Assembly: GCF_024609765.1 (NCBI RefSeq)
Contig: NZ_JANFDG010000006.1
Span: forward strand, 1 to 64,000
Reading direction: 5' to 3'
DNA from: Shinella pollutisoli
Lineage (GTDB): Bacteria > Pseudomonadota > Alphaproteobacteria > Rhizobiales > Rhizobiaceae
DNA length: 64,000 nucleotides
The notes under the pieces were generated by a model that was not told the DNA's origin, did not search any database, and was given only the letters and a program-made list of their open reading frames with translations. The number at the start of each line of letters is the position of its first letter. Within the stretch, counting starts at the first letter, position 1. Positions 1 through 8,976 of this stretch are shown here, piece by piece. A program made the position numbers and the translations under genes.

Positions 1-19
1 AACCACCACAATGACAAGA

Positions 20-49
20 GGCCGGAACATCGTAACCGATGTTCCGGCC
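20..49 (+). terminator. Strong hairpin, probable terminator of a gene left of the window
   Basis: Perfect 13-bp stem, GGCCGGAACATCG pairing with CGATGTTCCGGCC around a TAAC loop. Only a short TT follows, so termination is inferred from stem strength and from the second hairpin just downstream. The gene it would serve lies outside the window. Confidence 0.5.
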
Positions 50-60
50 TTCCAATGTAT

Positions 61-92
61 AAGGCCCCGGCGCGGCAAGCGCCGGGGCCTTT
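61..92 (+). terminator. Second GC-rich hairpin in tandem with the first
   Basis: Thirteen-bp stem, AAGGCCCCGGCGC pairing with GCGCCGGGGCCTT, around GGCAA, followed by TTCCTT. Together with the hairpin at 20-49 it forms a tandem terminator-like pair 11 nt apart. Direction is inferred from the T-rich tail on the plus strand. Confidence 0.5.
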
Positions 93-103
93 CCTTGCCC
101 CTC

Positions 104-236
104 GCCCTAACCCTCCCTCCGCAAGCGGGGAGAGGGGACCTGCCTTGCATGCGCGTTGAGGATCGAGGGAAACGGTACGGCAGGTTTCCTTCTCCCTGCC
201 CGCGGGGAGAAGGTGCCGGCAGGCGGATGAGGGGCG
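104..236. repeat. Two intergenic mosaic repeat copies of the CTTCTCC/GGATGAGGGG family
   Basis: The stretch 104-140 (CCCTCCCTCCGCAAGCGGGG type) and the stretch 188-236 (CCTTCTCCCTGCCCGCGGGG, ending GGATGAGGGGCG) are members of a short palindromic family that recurs at 33042-33158, 46228-46440 and 55172-55226. They carry no gene. The remaining DNA from 237 to 440 holds nothing else recognisable beyond the upstream region of the extensin-like gene. Confidence 0.6.
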
Positions 237-440
237 TGGCATCCCGCGCGCCATCCTTCCCCGCACCGGCGGGCCGGGCGACAACCGTTCGTTTACCTTG
301 TTCCCGTAAATTCCTCCGTATTTGCAAGGCCATGGCCGAAAGGCCGTGCAGGCGCCCGGCGCGGTCCGAATGCGGCCGGATGCGGCGTGCACCATGGCGG
401 CACATCGCGCCGGATCTCCCGGCCGGAAGCGGAAGTGACA

Positions 441-1553
441 ATGGGTATTGCGTCTGTTCCTCGTCTGTTGAGGCCGCTCGGGCTGCTCGCGCTGCCCTTC
501 CTGCTTTCCACCTGCTCCGGCGGCATGATCCCGCCCGACGACATCGACGGCGCGGGCGTCGGCGCGATCCAGCCGGTGCGCGAGACGGCCGTCGCCCGGA
601 CGGCGGACGCCCGGCCGGCCGAGAGCCAGCCGCTGCCGCGGATCGACAGCGACGAGGCGATGGGGATCGGCGAGCCGGTGCAGGCCTCGATGGGCGTGCT
701 CGCCGTGCCGGAGGGCGGGGTGAACATGGACGAGGGGCTCGGTGTCGGCCGCGTGCAGGGCCTCGCCGAGGCTGAGGCCGAGGAGATCGCCGAGGGCGGC
801 GCGACGCAGGTCGTGGTCGATGGCATCGGCACCGACACGCCGCGCCAGGTCGGCGAGCCGGTCTCCATCCCGATGACCGAGGCGGGAAGCGAGGGCTACC
901 TGCGCGTTCCGGACAAGGCGGGGGGCGGCGGCGAGCAGGTCGCCTTCATCCCGCGCCTTTCCGACCCGATGCAGGTGCCCGAGGGCATGGGCGGCATGCC
1001 GGCGTCGGAAAAGGCCTGCCGGCAGCGGCTGCGCCAGCTCGGCGTGGTGTTTCGCGACGTGCCGCGCATCGCGCGCGGGAAATCCTGCGGCATCGACTGG
1101 CCGGTGGAGCTCTCCGGCCTGTCGGGCGGCATCAGGATCAAGCCGGCGGCGCAGGTGAACTGCCAGATCACGGAGGCCTTCGCGCGCTGGGTGAAGCAGG
1201 AGCTCGTGCCGGCGACGCGGCTGCGCTATCTCTCCGGCGTCGGCGCCATCCACCAGATGTCGTCCTATTCCTGCCGGACCATGAACTCGCGCCGCGGTGC
1301 GGCCATGTCGGAGCATGCCAGGGGCAACGCCATCGACGTCGGCAAGATCGTGCTGAAGAACGGCAAGGCCATCGCCATCGAGCCCAAGGGCTTCTTCGCC
1401 TTCCGCGAGAAGGGCCTCCTGAAGTCGGTGCGCGGCGACAGCTGCAAGTATTTCTCCACCGTGCTCGGTCCCGGCAGCGACCGCTACCACAAGGACCATT
1501 TCCACTTCGACCTGAGGGTGCGCAAGTCGGGATACCGGCATTGCAGCCTGTAG
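441..1553 (+). CDS. Extensin-like C-terminal domain lipoprotein
   Basis: A 370-residue exported protein of the extensin family (extensin-like protein C-terminus). The N-terminus has a hydrophobic stretch ending in a lipobox-like LLSTC, with Cys about 25, suggesting a lipoprotein. Residues 30-185 are low-complexity, rich in Glu, Gly and Pro. The conserved domain covers about 190-370 and contains SEHARGNAIDVG and HKDHFHFDLR, an H-x6-D plus HxH pattern like that of M15 peptidases, so a peptidoglycan-directed or metal-binding role is plausible but inferred. An in-frame ATG lies 54 nt upstream at 387; the start at 441 is chosen because the signal sequence follows it directly. Confidence 0.85.
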   Translation: MGIASVPRLLRPLGLLALPFLLSTCSGGMIPPDDIDGAGVGAIQPVRETAVARTADARPAESQPLPRIDSDEAMGIGEPVQASMGVLAVPEGGVNMDEGLGVGRVQGLAEAEAEEIAEGGATQVVVDGIGTDTPRQVGEPVSIPMTEAGSEGYLRVPDKAGGGGEQVAFIPRLSDPMQVPEGMGGMPASEKACRQRLRQLGVVFRDVPRIARGKSCGIDWPVELSGLSGGIRIKPAAQVNCQITEAFARWVKQELVPATRLRYLSGVGAIHQMSSYSCRTMNSRRGAAMSEHARGNAIDVGKIVLKNGKAIAIEPKGFFAFREKGLLKSVRGDSCKYFSTVLGPGSDRYHKDHFHFDLRVRKSGYRHCSL

Positions 1554-2326
1554 ACGGGGCAGGGGAGATTCCCGAGCAGGCGCAGGCCGCGTCGGAAACC
1601 CTGCGCGGCCTGTTCGGCGATGCGCTGCGCGCAGTCTACCTGCACGGCTCCGCCGTCTCCGGCGGGCTGCGGCCCGGCAGCGACGTCGACCTCCTCGCCG
1701 TCCTCGACCGGCCCATGGCGGAGGCCGAGCGCGAAAGCCTTCTTTCCGCCCTGCTGCGGCTTTCCGGCCGCCATCCCGCCCCGCGCGGCGGCCCGCGCTG
1801 CATCGAGGTGATGGTGTTCCTGACGGCGGACCTCGCGGCGGCGGATTATCCGGCGCGCGTCGAGTTCCTCTACGGCGAATGGCTGCGGCAGGCCTTCGCG
1901 GCCGGGCAGCGTCCCGTGCCCGTTCGCGATCCGGAAAACACGCTCGTGCTGGCGCAGGCGCGGCGGCAGGCCCGGCCGCTGATCGGCCCTGCGGCCGGAA
2001 CGCTCCTGCCGGACATCCCGGCCGGGCAGGTCCGCCGGGCGATGCGCGACGCGCTTCCCGCGCTTCTCGCCGGCCTCGAGGACGACGCGCGCAACGTGCT
2101 GCTGACGCTCGCGCGGATGTGGCGGACCGCCGAGACGGGCGCCTTCGTCGCCAAGGGCGACGCCGCGGCGTGGGCGGCGGCGCGGATGCCGGCCGGCGAG
2201 GCGGAGACGCTGGCCGCCGCGCGCGCGGCCTATCTCGGCGGGACCGCGGACGAGCGGGCGGACCGGCAGGCCGCGGTGCGGGCGACGGCGGCCTATCTGC
2301 AGCGGCGCGTGACGGCGCTTCTGTGA
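1541..2326 (+). CDS. AadA-type aminoglycoside nucleotidyltransferase homologue
   Basis: 261 residues. The N-terminal nucleotidyltransferase motif is LHGSAVSGGLRPGSDVDLL, with the GS and DxD metal/nucleotide-binding pattern (about 35-53). The C-terminal half keeps hallmarks of ANT(3'')/ANT(9) enzymes: YGEW, GPAA, DARNVLLTLARMW, AWAAARMP and ARAAYLG. These enzymes adenylylate streptomycin or spectinomycin. The length matches AadA (about 260). The frame opens with TTG at 1541, overlapping the end of the extensin-like gene by 13 nt, so translation is probably coupled. No integron or mobile context is visible, which suggests a resident chromosomal gene; substrate is not proven. Confidence 0.8.
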   Translation: MQPVDGAGEIPEQAQAASETLRGLFGDALRAVYLHGSAVSGGLRPGSDVDLLAVLDRPMAEAERESLLSALLRLSGRHPAPRGGPRCIEVMVFLTADLAAADYPARVEFLYGEWLRQAFAAGQRPVPVRDPENTLVLAQARRQARPLIGPAAGTLLPDIPAGQVRRAMRDALPALLAGLEDDARNVLLTLARMWRTAETGAFVAKGDAAAWAAARMPAGEAETLAAARAAYLGGTADERADRQAAVRATAAYLQRRVTALL

Positions 2327-2414
2327 TCGCCGGTTGAAATCGGCCGCGGTTTGATGACAGTTGCCGCGCGCCCCCGCGAAATTCCTCGCGAGTCGCCCGC
2401 CTTCCGGAGTTCCC

Positions 2415-3236
2415 ATGCCGCCCGTCGCCGATCTCGTCCTGTTCGCGCTCGCGCTTGCCGCCGCGGGCGTCGTCTCCGGCCTGCTCGCCGGCATCTTCGG
2501 CATCGGCGGCGGGGCGATCCTCGTGCCGGTGTTCTACCAGGTGTTCGGCTATCTCGACGTGCCGGAGGCGGTGCGCATGCATCTGTCCGTCGGCACCTCG
2601 ATCGCCATCATCGTGCCGACCTCGCTGCGCTCCTTCACCGCGCACCGCCAGCGCGGCGCCGTCGACACCGGCCTGCTGAAGAGCTGGATCGTGGCGCTGC
2701 CGGCGGGCGCGATCCTCGCCTCGGTGATCGCGGCGATGATCTCCAGCGTGGGCCTGCGCCTCGTCTTCGTCGCCGTCGCGCTTCTCGTGGCGTTGCGCAT
2801 GCTGTTCAACCGCGACCACTGGCGCGTCGGCGACCATTTGCCGACCGGTCTCGCCAACCAGGCCGCCGGCGTCGTCATCGGCACGCTCTCCGGGCTGATG
2901 GGCATCGGCGGCGGCGTGCTCAACAACACCTACATGACCGCCTTCGGCCGGCCGATCCACCAGGCGGTGGCGACCTCGTCGGGCGTCGGCGTGCTGATCT
3001 CGATCCCCGGCATCTTCGGCTATATCTGGGCCGGCTGGGGGCTTGCCGGCCTGCCGCCGTTCTCGACCGGCTTCATCAACTGGGCGGCCGTGGCGCTGAT
3101 CATCCCGATCGCGCTCGTCGTCACGCCCTGGGGCGTGCGGCTCGCGCATGCGCTGAGCAAGCGGCAACTGGAGGTCGGCTTCGGCGTCTTCCTGATCTTC
3201 GTGTCGATCCGCTTCCTCGTCAGCATCTATGCCTGA
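2415..3236 (+). CDS. TauE/SafE-family sulfite/organosulfonate exporter
   Basis: 273-residue polytopic inner-membrane protein of the TauE/SafE family. It shows two related halves, each with a glycine-rich motif: GLLAGIFGIGGGAILVPV near residue 20 and GTLSGLMGIGGGVLNN near 160. About eight hydrophobic segments are visible. The family exports sulfur-containing or other small anions; the substrate cannot be read from sequence. The ATG at 2415 is preferred over the upstream in-frame TTG at 2361 because it has CCGGAG a few bases upstream. Confidence 0.85.
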   Translation: MPPVADLVLFALALAAAGVVSGLLAGIFGIGGGAILVPVFYQVFGYLDVPEAVRMHLSVGTSIAIIVPTSLRSFTAHRQRGAVDTGLLKSWIVALPAGAILASVIAAMISSVGLRLVFVAVALLVALRMLFNRDHWRVGDHLPTGLANQAAGVVIGTLSGLMGIGGGVLNNTYMTAFGRPIHQAVATSSGVGVLISIPGIFGYIWAGWGLAGLPPFSTGFINWAAVALIIPIALVVTPWGVRLAHALSKRQLEVGFGVFLIFVSIRFLVSIYA

Positions 3237-3327
3237 GCTTTTTCTGCGGGGAAGGGTGCAATCGCCGGCGGGATGGACCATATAGGGTGTCCTTCCGCAT
3301 GACTTTCCTCAATTTTGGACCCGTCCC

Positions 3328-4254
3328 ATGGCGCCCATCGTCTCCATCCGCAACCTCACGAAAAGCTACGCCACGGGCTTCACGGCGCTGAAGGGCGTCG
3401 ACCTCGACATCGAGGAGGGCGAGATCCTCGCGCTGCTCGGGCCGAACGGCGCCGGCAAGACGACGATGATCTCCATCGTCTGCGGCATCGTCACGCCGAG
3501 CGGCGGCACGGTGACGGTGGCCGGCAACGACGTGATCCGCGACTTCCGCAAGACGCGCTCGATCATCGGCCTCGTGCCGCAGGAGCTGACGCTCGACGCC
3601 TTCGAGACGGTGTGGAACACCGTCGCCTTCTCGCGCGGCCTGCACGGCTGCCGGCCGGACCCGGCGCTGATCGAGAGGATCCTGCGCGACCTCTCGCTTT
3701 ACGACAAGAAGGACACGATGCTGCGGCACCTGTCCGGCGGCATGCGCCGGCGCGTGCTGATCGCCAAGGCGCTCTCCTACGAGCCGAAGGTGCTGTTCCT
3801 CGACGAGCCGACGGCGGGCGTCGACGTCTCGCTGCGCAAGGACATGTGGCAGCTCGTGGAGCGGCTGCGCGCCTCCGGCGTCACGATCATCCTGACGACC
3901 CACTATATCGAGGAGGCCGAGGAGATCGCCGACCGCATCGGCGTCATCAACCACGGCGAGATCCTGCTGGTCGAGGACAAGAGGGCGCTGATGGCCAAGC
4001 TCGGCCGCAAGCAGCTGACCGTCGAGCTCGCCGAGCCGGTGGCGGCCGTGCCGGAGGCGCTGTCGCCCTACGGCGTCGCGCTGCGCGACGACGGCACGCG
4101 GCTCGTCTACGAGTTCGACAGGGCGGGCGAGCGCACCGGCATCGCCTCGCTGCTGTCGGCGCTGTCGCAGGCGGGGCTCCGGGTCAGGGACGTCTCCACC
4201 GAGCAGAGCTCGCTTGAGGATATTTTCGTGGCGCTGGTGGGAGAAGGCAAATGA
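3328..4254 (+). CDS. ABC-2 type exporter ATP-binding protein
   Basis: 308 residues. Walker A is GPNGAGKTT (about 38-46), the signature motif [15 protein letters not shown] (about 137-151) and Walker [13 protein letters not shown] (about 156-167). A C-terminal extension of about 80 residues follows the nucleotide-binding domain, as in YadG/CcmA-type exporters. The stop overlaps the start of the permease gene by 4 nt (ATGA), so the two form one transcription unit. It supplies ATP-driven export with the next gene; the cargo is unknown. Confidence 0.9.
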   Translation: MAPIVSIRNLTKSYATGFTALKGVDLDIEEGEILALLGPNGAGKTTMISIVCGIVTPSGGTVTVAGNDVIRDFRKTRSIIGLVPQELTLDAFETVWNTVAFSRGLHGCRPDPALIERILRDLSLYDKKDTMLRHLSGGMRRRVLIAKALSYEPKVLFLDEPTAGVDVSLRKDMWQLVERLRASGVTIILTTHYIEEAEEIADRIGVINHGEILLVEDKRALMAKLGRKQLTVELAEPVAAVPEALSPYGVALRDDGTRLVYEFDRAGERTGIASLLSALSQAGLRVRDVSTEQSSLEDIFVALVGEGK

Positions 4255-5012
4255 ACCTCGAGGCGATCCGGTCCATCTACATGTTCGAGATGGCGCGCAT
4301 GCGCCGCACGCTGCTGCAGAGCGTCGTCTCGCCGGTCATCACGACCTCGCTCTACTTCGTCGTCTTCGGCGCGGCGATCGGCTCGCGCATGCAGGAGGTC
4401 GAGGGCGTCTCCTACGGCGCCTTCATCGCGCCGGGCCTGATCATGCTGACGCTGCTCAACCAGTGCATCGGCAACGGCTCCTTCGGCATCTACTTCCCGA
4501 AGTTCACGGGCACGATCTACGAGATCCTGTCGGCGCCGGTGTCGATGATCGAGATCGTCATCGGCTATGTCGGCGCGGCGGCGACCAAGGGGCTGATCGT
4601 CGGCGCGATCATCCTCGCCACGGCCTCGTTCTTCGTCGACATCTCGATCGCGCACCCGTTCGTGATGGTGCTGTTCTTCGTGCTGACGGCGGTGAGCTTC
4701 AGCCTGTTCGGCTTCATGATCGGCATCTGGGCGAAGGACTTCGAGCAGCTCAACCTGTTCCCGATGCTGATCATCCCGCCGCTCGTCTTCCTCGGCGGCA
4801 GCTTCTACTCGATCAGCATGCTGCCGCCCTTCTGGCAGGCGGTGAGCCATTTCAACCCGGTGCTCTACCTCGTCTCCGGCTTCCGCTGGAGCTTCTACGA
4901 GATCGCCGACGTGAGCCCGGTGGTGAGCTTCCTGACGGTGCTCGCCTTCCTCGCCGTCTGTCTTGCCATCACGGCCTGGATCTTCAAGACCGGCTACAAG
5001 CTGAAGAACTGA
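4251..5012 (+). CDS. ABC-2 family transporter permease
   Basis: 253 residues with six hydrophobic segments and the ABC-2 membrane-domain layout of YadH-like permeases. It includes a conserved loop ending [12 protein letters not shown] and [12 protein letters not shown] in the C-terminal third. It overlaps the ATPase gene by 4 nt and almost certainly forms its homodimeric membrane partner. Substrate is not inferable; relatives export polysaccharides, lipids or drugs. The gene ends 5 nt before the convergent glycosyltransferase gene. Confidence 0.88.
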   Translation: MNLEAIRSIYMFEMARMRRTLLQSVVSPVITTSLYFVVFGAAIGSRMQEVEGVSYGAFIAPGLIMLTLLNQCIGNGSFGIYFPKFTGTIYEILSAPVSMIEIVIGYVGAAATKGLIVGAIILATASFFVDISIAHPFVMVLFFVLTAVSFSLFGFMIGIWAKDFEQLNLFPMLIIPPLVFLGGSFYSISMLPPFWQAVSHFNPVLYLVSGFRWSFYEIADVSPVVSFLTVLAFLAVCLAITAWIFKTGYKLKN

Positions 5013-5017
5013 GCTGC

Positions 5018-6445
5018 CTATTCGGCTCCGGCCGGCTGCGCGTTGCGCCGGTAGAGCTCGTAGCCCGTCTGCAGTCCTCCGTCGCCGGCGGAGCGCAGCA
5101 CCCGGGCGTAGCCGTCGGCGAGCGCCTCGCAGGACGCCCAGTCCCGCCCGCCGGCCGCGCACCAGCCGTCATCGGTCATGACGAAGGCCGGCGCCTCCGC
5201 CAGCCGGGCGCGGTAGTAGCCGTCCTCTCCCGCGCCGTGGATGATTTCCGCATGGTCCATCCAGACCAGCGGCTGGAACGGGGTCGCGCCGGAATAGTAG
5301 AGAGGCTCGATCGGCGCGCGCATCGACATCACCTTCTCCGTGCCGACGATGTCCGAGATCTGCAGGTAGGGTCGCAGAAAGTCGTCCATCACATAGGCCT
5401 CGCCGCCGCGATAGGAGACGAATTTCGCGACATAGGCGAGGGATACGAGGGTGACGGCGACGCAGAGAAGCCCGTACCGCAGGTTCGACCGGTAATCCAC
5501 CATCAGGACGATGACGGCGGCCGGTGCGGCGAGCGTGTAGAGATAGTGCGGGAAGAACTTGCCGCTGAGGAAGAGCGTCGCGGCCGATCCGAGCAGGAGC
5601 AGCGCCAGCGCCCTGGCCGCGTCGCGTCTTGCCGGCTCGAAGACCGGAAACAGCGCGAGGAGCCCGGGCGCGGCCAGGATGGCGAGCTTGGCGAGGTAGA
5701 CCGCGTCCGGCGCGCCCGTCTCGCTCGCATAGCCCGTCAGGAAGCGCCGCTGCAGATCGAAGTACCGCGCCACGTCCATTCCGCCGATGAAGGCGGCGAG
5801 AAGCAGGGCGCCCATCAGGAGGATGCAGGCGAGGCCGTAGGCGGCCAGCCGGGCGGCGAAGGCGGGGACCGACCGCAACGACGTCCAGAGGGAGAAGACG
5901 AGCGCCGGAAACAGCGCGACGCCGCAGACGTAGTTGATGTTGAAGGCCGCGACCGCGGCCATGGCGGAAAGCAGGAGGTATCCGGAGCGGTCCCGGGAGC
6001 GGAGCGCGAAATGGATGGCGACGAGCTCGAAGGGGACGAAGAGAAGCTCGGAATTGCCGCTGTAGCCGACGCTGCCGACGGCGAAGGCGGCGACGACGAA
6101 CAGGACGAGCGGCAGGCCGAGGGAGCGGTCGAGAAACAGGCGCCAGACGAGGAGCGCGCTGAGGGCGAGCAGGACGGCCGATGCGGCCTGGAAGACGTAG
6201 AGGTGCACGTCCAGGAAGGAAAGGAGGCCGTAGAAGAAGTAGATCAGCAGCGGCTTGTGGTCGAACGCGAAATCGTACGGCAGGAGCCCGTGCTGGTAGA
6301 TGCCCTTCCCGACGAGGACATAGATCAGCGGGTCGTGGTCCTTGAGGGGCGCGTTGAACTGGGCCGCGAAATAGAGCGCGAGCGCGAGGCAGAGCCACGT
6401 GGCGAAAAGCCGGCCGCGGGCGAACTGGCAGAGGATCGTGGGCAC
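5018..6445 (-). CDS. Polytopic glycosyltransferase (GT39/PMT-like), third gene of a gtr-type cassette
   Basis: 475 residues with about ten membrane segments. The first periplasmic loop carries KDHDPLIYV, acidic residues after TM1 typical of GT-C lipid-sugar-dependent transferases. It starts at GTG (6445) behind GGGAAA. It lies 25 nt downstream of the GtrB-like gene and probably completes a three-gene glycosylation cassette in which GtrB charges polyprenyl phosphate, GtrA flips it, and this protein attaches the sugar to a periplasmic acceptor. The acceptor (O-antigen, another polysaccharide or protein) is unknown. The last ~75 residues, after the TM core, resemble a soluble periplasmic domain. 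Confidence 0.75.
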   Translation of the reverse strand: MPTILCQFARGRLFATWLCLALALYFAAQFNAPLKDHDPLIYVLVGKGIYQHGLLPYDFAFDHKPLLIYFFYGLLSFLDVHLYVFQAASAVLLALSALLVWRLFLDRSLGLPLVLFVVAAFAVGSVGYSGNSELLFVPFELVAIHFALRSRDRSGYLLLSAMAAVAAFNINYVCGVALFPALVFSLWTSLRSVPAFAARLAAYGLACILLMGALLLAAFIGGMDVARYFDLQRRFLTGYASETGAPDAVYLAKLAILAAPGLLALFPVFEPARRDAARALALLLLGSAATLFLSGKFFPHYLYTLAAPAAVIVLMVDYRSNLRYGLLCVAVTLVSLAYVAKFVSYRGGEAYVMDDFLRPYLQISDIVGTEKVMSMRAPIEPLYYSGATPFQPLVWMDHAEIIHGAGEDGYYRARLAEAPAFVMTDDGWCAAGGRDWASCEALADGYARVLRSAGDGGLQTGYELYRRNAQPAGAE

Positions 6446-6470
6446 GGCGGGTTTCCCGGTTGCGAGGGTG

Positions 6471-7460
6471 TCAGCGTGCGATTTCGACCGGACGCAGATG
6501 CCTCTTGGAGGCGTTCCGGCGGGCCGGCTGGATGTCCTGGCAGCCGATGACCTCGCGGATCAGGTAGCGGGGCCTGCGCTTGCTCTCGATGTAGATGCGG
6601 CCGATATATTCGCCGATTACGCCGATGCCGATGATCTGCACGCCGCCGAGGAACAGGATCGCGGTGATCAGCGAGGGATAGCCGGGCACCGGATTGCCGT
6701 TGACCAGCTTGTCGGCGGCCATCCAGAAGGCATAGGCGATGCTGACCAGGGAGATCGAAAGACCGATATAGGTCCAGATGCGCAGCGGCAGGGTGGAGAA
6801 GCTGGTGATGCCTTCCAGCGCCAGGTTCCACAGTTTCCAGCCGTTGAACTTGCTGGCCCCGGCCACGCGCGCCGGGCGCGAATATTCGACGATCTCCGTC
6901 CTGCCGCCGACCCAGGAGAGGATGCCCTTCATGAAGATGTTCCGCTCGGGCATCTGCTTGATGCACTCCACGGTCTGCCTCGACAGGAGCCTGAAGTCGC
7001 CGACGTTCTCCTCGATGCGCGGATGGCTGATGGCGTTGTGGAACTTGTAGAACAGCGACGCGGTGCCCCGCTTCAGCCGGCTGTCCGAGCTCCGTTCGCG
7101 GCGCTTGCCGAGAACGACGTCGGCGCCGGCGAGCCAGCGGCCGATCATCAGCGGAATGACCTCGATCGGGTCCTGCAGGTCGACGTCGATCGGGATCACG
7201 GCGTCGCCGCCGGCGATCTCCAGCCCGGCGAAGAGCGCCGCCTCCTTGCCGAAGTTGCGGGTGAGGTCGACGGCCACCACGAGGGGGTCGACATGGGCGA
7301 GCCGGTCGATGATCGCGAGCGTCTCGTCCCGGCTGCCGTCGTTGACGAAGACGATCTCGACCTCGTGGTCGTGCAAGGGCGCAAAGCCGCGCACGCGCTC
7401 GTAAAAGACCGGGATCGCCTCCTGCTCGTTGAAGACCGGCACGACCAGCGAGATTTTCAT
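6471..7460 (-). CDS. gtrB: GtrB-like polyprenyl-phosphate glycosyltransferase (GT2)
   Basis: 329 residues. The GT-A domain begins [17 protein letters not shown] and has [10 protein letters not shown], the DxD-type nucleotide-sugar site, near residue 95. Two membrane helices follow (about 235-255 and 270-290), as in GtrB and bactoprenol glucosyltransferases. It moves a sugar from an NDP-sugar to undecaprenyl phosphate on the cytoplasmic face. It overlaps gtrA upstream by 4 nt (ATGA), which supports the cassette assignment. The protein is of normal length for the family. Confidence 0.87.
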   Translation of the reverse strand: MKISLVVPVFNEQEAIPVFYERVRGFAPLHDHEVEIVFVNDGSRDETLAIIDRLAHVDPLVVAVDLTRNFGKEAALFAGLEIAGGDAVIPIDVDLQDPIEVIPLMIGRWLAGADVVLGKRRERSSDSRLKRGTASLFYKFHNAISHPRIEENVGDFRLLSRQTVECIKQMPERNIFMKGILSWVGGRTEIVEYSRPARVAGASKFNGWKLWNLALEGITSFSTLPLRIWTYIGLSISLVSIAYAFWMAADKLVNGNPVPGYPSLITAILFLGGVQIIGIGVIGEYIGRIYIESKRRPRYLIREVIGCQDIQPARRNASKRHLRPVEIAR

Positions 7461-7819
7461 TTTTCGGCTCCGAAGACGAGAAATTTCGAGGTGATGAAAC
7501 CAACTGCGAGGCTGACGGACGAGAACACGACCAGCGTCACGAGAGGCGGGAGATCGTACCGCTCCGAGATCGCGCCGGTCGCCGCCGCCAGTCCCCCCAA
7601 AATCGCGATGAACAGGGCATACCGGCCGACGCGCATCCTGGACTTGAAGGTGAATGCCGCATTCGCGAAGTAGCTGAACGTCACCGCGAAGGCGAATGCC
7701 GCTATATTGGAGGCGGCCTGGCTGAAACCGTAGAATTTTAATAAAATAAGAAATATTATCCAGTGTATTAAGGTGTTCAGCAGCCCTATCAGATTGTATG
7801 AAACGAATTGAAGAAGCAC
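7457..7819 (-). CDS. gtrA: GtrA-family small membrane protein (putative glycolipid flippase)
   Basis: 120 residues with four hydrophobic helices and the GtrA opening [16 protein letters not shown]. GtrA proteins are thought to flip polyprenyl-phosphate sugars to the periplasm. The start is GTG at 7819. The first ~30 codons and the upstream 60 bases are clearly AT-rich compared with the surrounding DNA (for example AATTTTAATAAAATAAGAAA on the plus strand near 7735), a sign of different origin for the 5' end of the cassette. It is translationally coupled to gtrB. Confidence 0.85.
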   Translation of the reverse strand: MLLQFVSYNLIGLLNTLIHWIIFLILLKFYGFSQAASNIAAFAFAVTFSYFANAAFTFKSRMRVGRYALFIAILGGLAAATGAISERYDLPPLVTLVVFSSVSLAVGFITSKFLVFGAEK

Positions 7820-7945
7820 TTCGATATCCCGCGCCGATATCCTTAATGCTTTATTGCTAGGTTATATTCCGGCCGCTGTCATGCGCGATCGATCGTCAAG
7901 GTTAATCCGGCCGCCGGCGGGTCCGCTCCGTCTCTTTGTTTCCAC

Positions 7946-7989
7946 GCAATTGCGGACGCAAAACCGCTACGCACTTTTGCTGGAATTGC
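7946..7989. repeat. Dispersed dyad element, copy A
   Basis: GCAATTGCGGACGC, AAAACCGC, CGCACTTTTGC and TGGAATTGC occur in order, with complementary ends GCAATT and AATTGC. The same layout recurs at 35346-35390 and 62270-62315 and, more weakly, at 18400-18444. This copy abuts the 3' end of the TIGR02281 protease gene. Confidence 0.65.
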
Positions 7990-7990
7990 T

Positions 7991-8692
7991 CTAATCCCTC
8001 AGCCGCAGCTCGTCGCGGGTGATCTCGATCGCGCCCAATGTCTCCAGGAAGCTCATGCCGAGCAGGCTCTGGTCGAGCCGGCCTTCCTCGGCCACCATGG
8101 CGCGGACGTTGCGCCGCACGATCGGGCCGATCGCCACCTCGCCGAGACGGACCGGGGCGGCGCGGGCGCGGCCGTTGGCGGTGGAGACGGAAATCGAATA
8201 GGTGAGGCCGGACAGGTCGATGCCGACGCGGGCGGCATCCTCCTGCGAGAGGACGACGGCGCTGGCGCCGGTGTCGACCAGCATGCGCAGCACCGTGCCG
8301 TCGATCGCGGCGTCGGCCTGGAAATGGCCGCCGAGGCCCTTGTGGACGACGAGGATGCTGCTGCCGTCGGCCCCGCTCGTCACCGTGGCGCGGCCGGGCA
8401 CGAGGCCCGCCGTCATGCGGCCGGCGAAATCCTGCAGGTCGGCGCGGTAGAGATAGCCGGCGGCGAGCGCGAGGATGATCACCAGCCAGAGGGCGGCCTG
8501 CCGGGCCGTCTCGCCGAGGCCGCGGCGGCCGGCGACGAGGAGGCCGCTGCCGATCAGCGCGGCGATCGCGGAAAGCTGCACGAGGCGGCCGAAATCGTCG
8601 TTGTCCATGCCGAGCGTGCGACCGCCCTCGTGGTTGAGCACGAGCAGGGCGAGGCCGGCGCCGAGGATGGCAAGAAGCAGATAGAACCTCAT
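7991..8692 (-). CDS. TIGR02281-family retropepsin-like aspartic protease, membrane-anchored
   Basis: 233 residues. Three N-terminal hydrophobic segments (about 3-20, 37-52 and 66-84) precede a clan AA aspartic-protease domain with the active-site motif MLVDTGASAVVLS at about 137-149. The single DTG per chain implies a dimeric retropepsin-like enzyme. This family is widespread in alphaproteobacteria and its substrate is unknown. The start codon overlaps the end of the DUF1289 gene by 4 nt, so the two are co-translated. Confidence 0.83.
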   Translation of the reverse strand: MRFYLLLAILGAGLALLVLNHEGGRTLGMDNDDFGRLVQLSAIAALIGSGLLVAGRRGLGETARQAALWLVIILALAAGYLYRADLQDFAGRMTAGLVPGRATVTSGADGSSILVVHKGLGGHFQADAAIDGTVLRMLVDTGASAVVLSQEDAARVGIDLSGLTYSISVSTANGRARAAPVRLGEVAIGPIVRRNVRAMVAEEGRLDQSLLGMSFLETLGAIEITRDELRLRD

Positions 8693-8910
8693 GCCTCGCC
8701 GCGCTCCCGCGCCATGCGGGCGCGGCGGGTCTCGCGCCGGGGCTTGCGCTCGACGGTGGCGAGGCGGGCGGGAAGCTCGGCCATGATCGCCCTCCGCTCG
8801 TCGGACGTGTAGAGCGTCCAGGCGCCGATCTCGTCGCGCGTGCGGCCGCAGCCGAAACAGTAGCCGGTCACCATGTCGATGGAACAGACGAGGATGCAGG
8901 GGGATTCCAT
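8689..8910 (-). CDS. DUF1289 small cysteine-rich protein
   Basis: 73 residues with the DUF1289 pattern CILVCSIDMVTGYCFGCGRT, four cysteines probably binding a metal or Fe-S cluster, followed by an Arg-rich tail. Function of the family is unknown. The ATG at 8910 is chosen because AAGGAAAG precedes it and the family motif follows within five residues; an upstream in-frame ATG at 8946 is possible. It lies between cobS and the TIGR02281 protease on the same strand. Confidence 0.82.
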   Translation of the reverse strand: MESPCILVCSIDMVTGYCFGCGRTRDEIGAWTLYTSDERRAIMAELPARLATVERKPRRETRRARMARERGEA

Positions 8911-8976
8911 GACGCCGCCGCTTTCCTTCCTTTCGTCCTCATGCAAGATTTGCCGGACGTGCTCTATATCGGCGCG

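Noticed and set aside
4214-6550. Plus-strand frame spanning the ABC permease and antisense to the glycosyltransferase genes
   Set aside because: Out of frame with the ABC-2 permease and antisense to the convincing membrane glycosyltransferase; no motifs.
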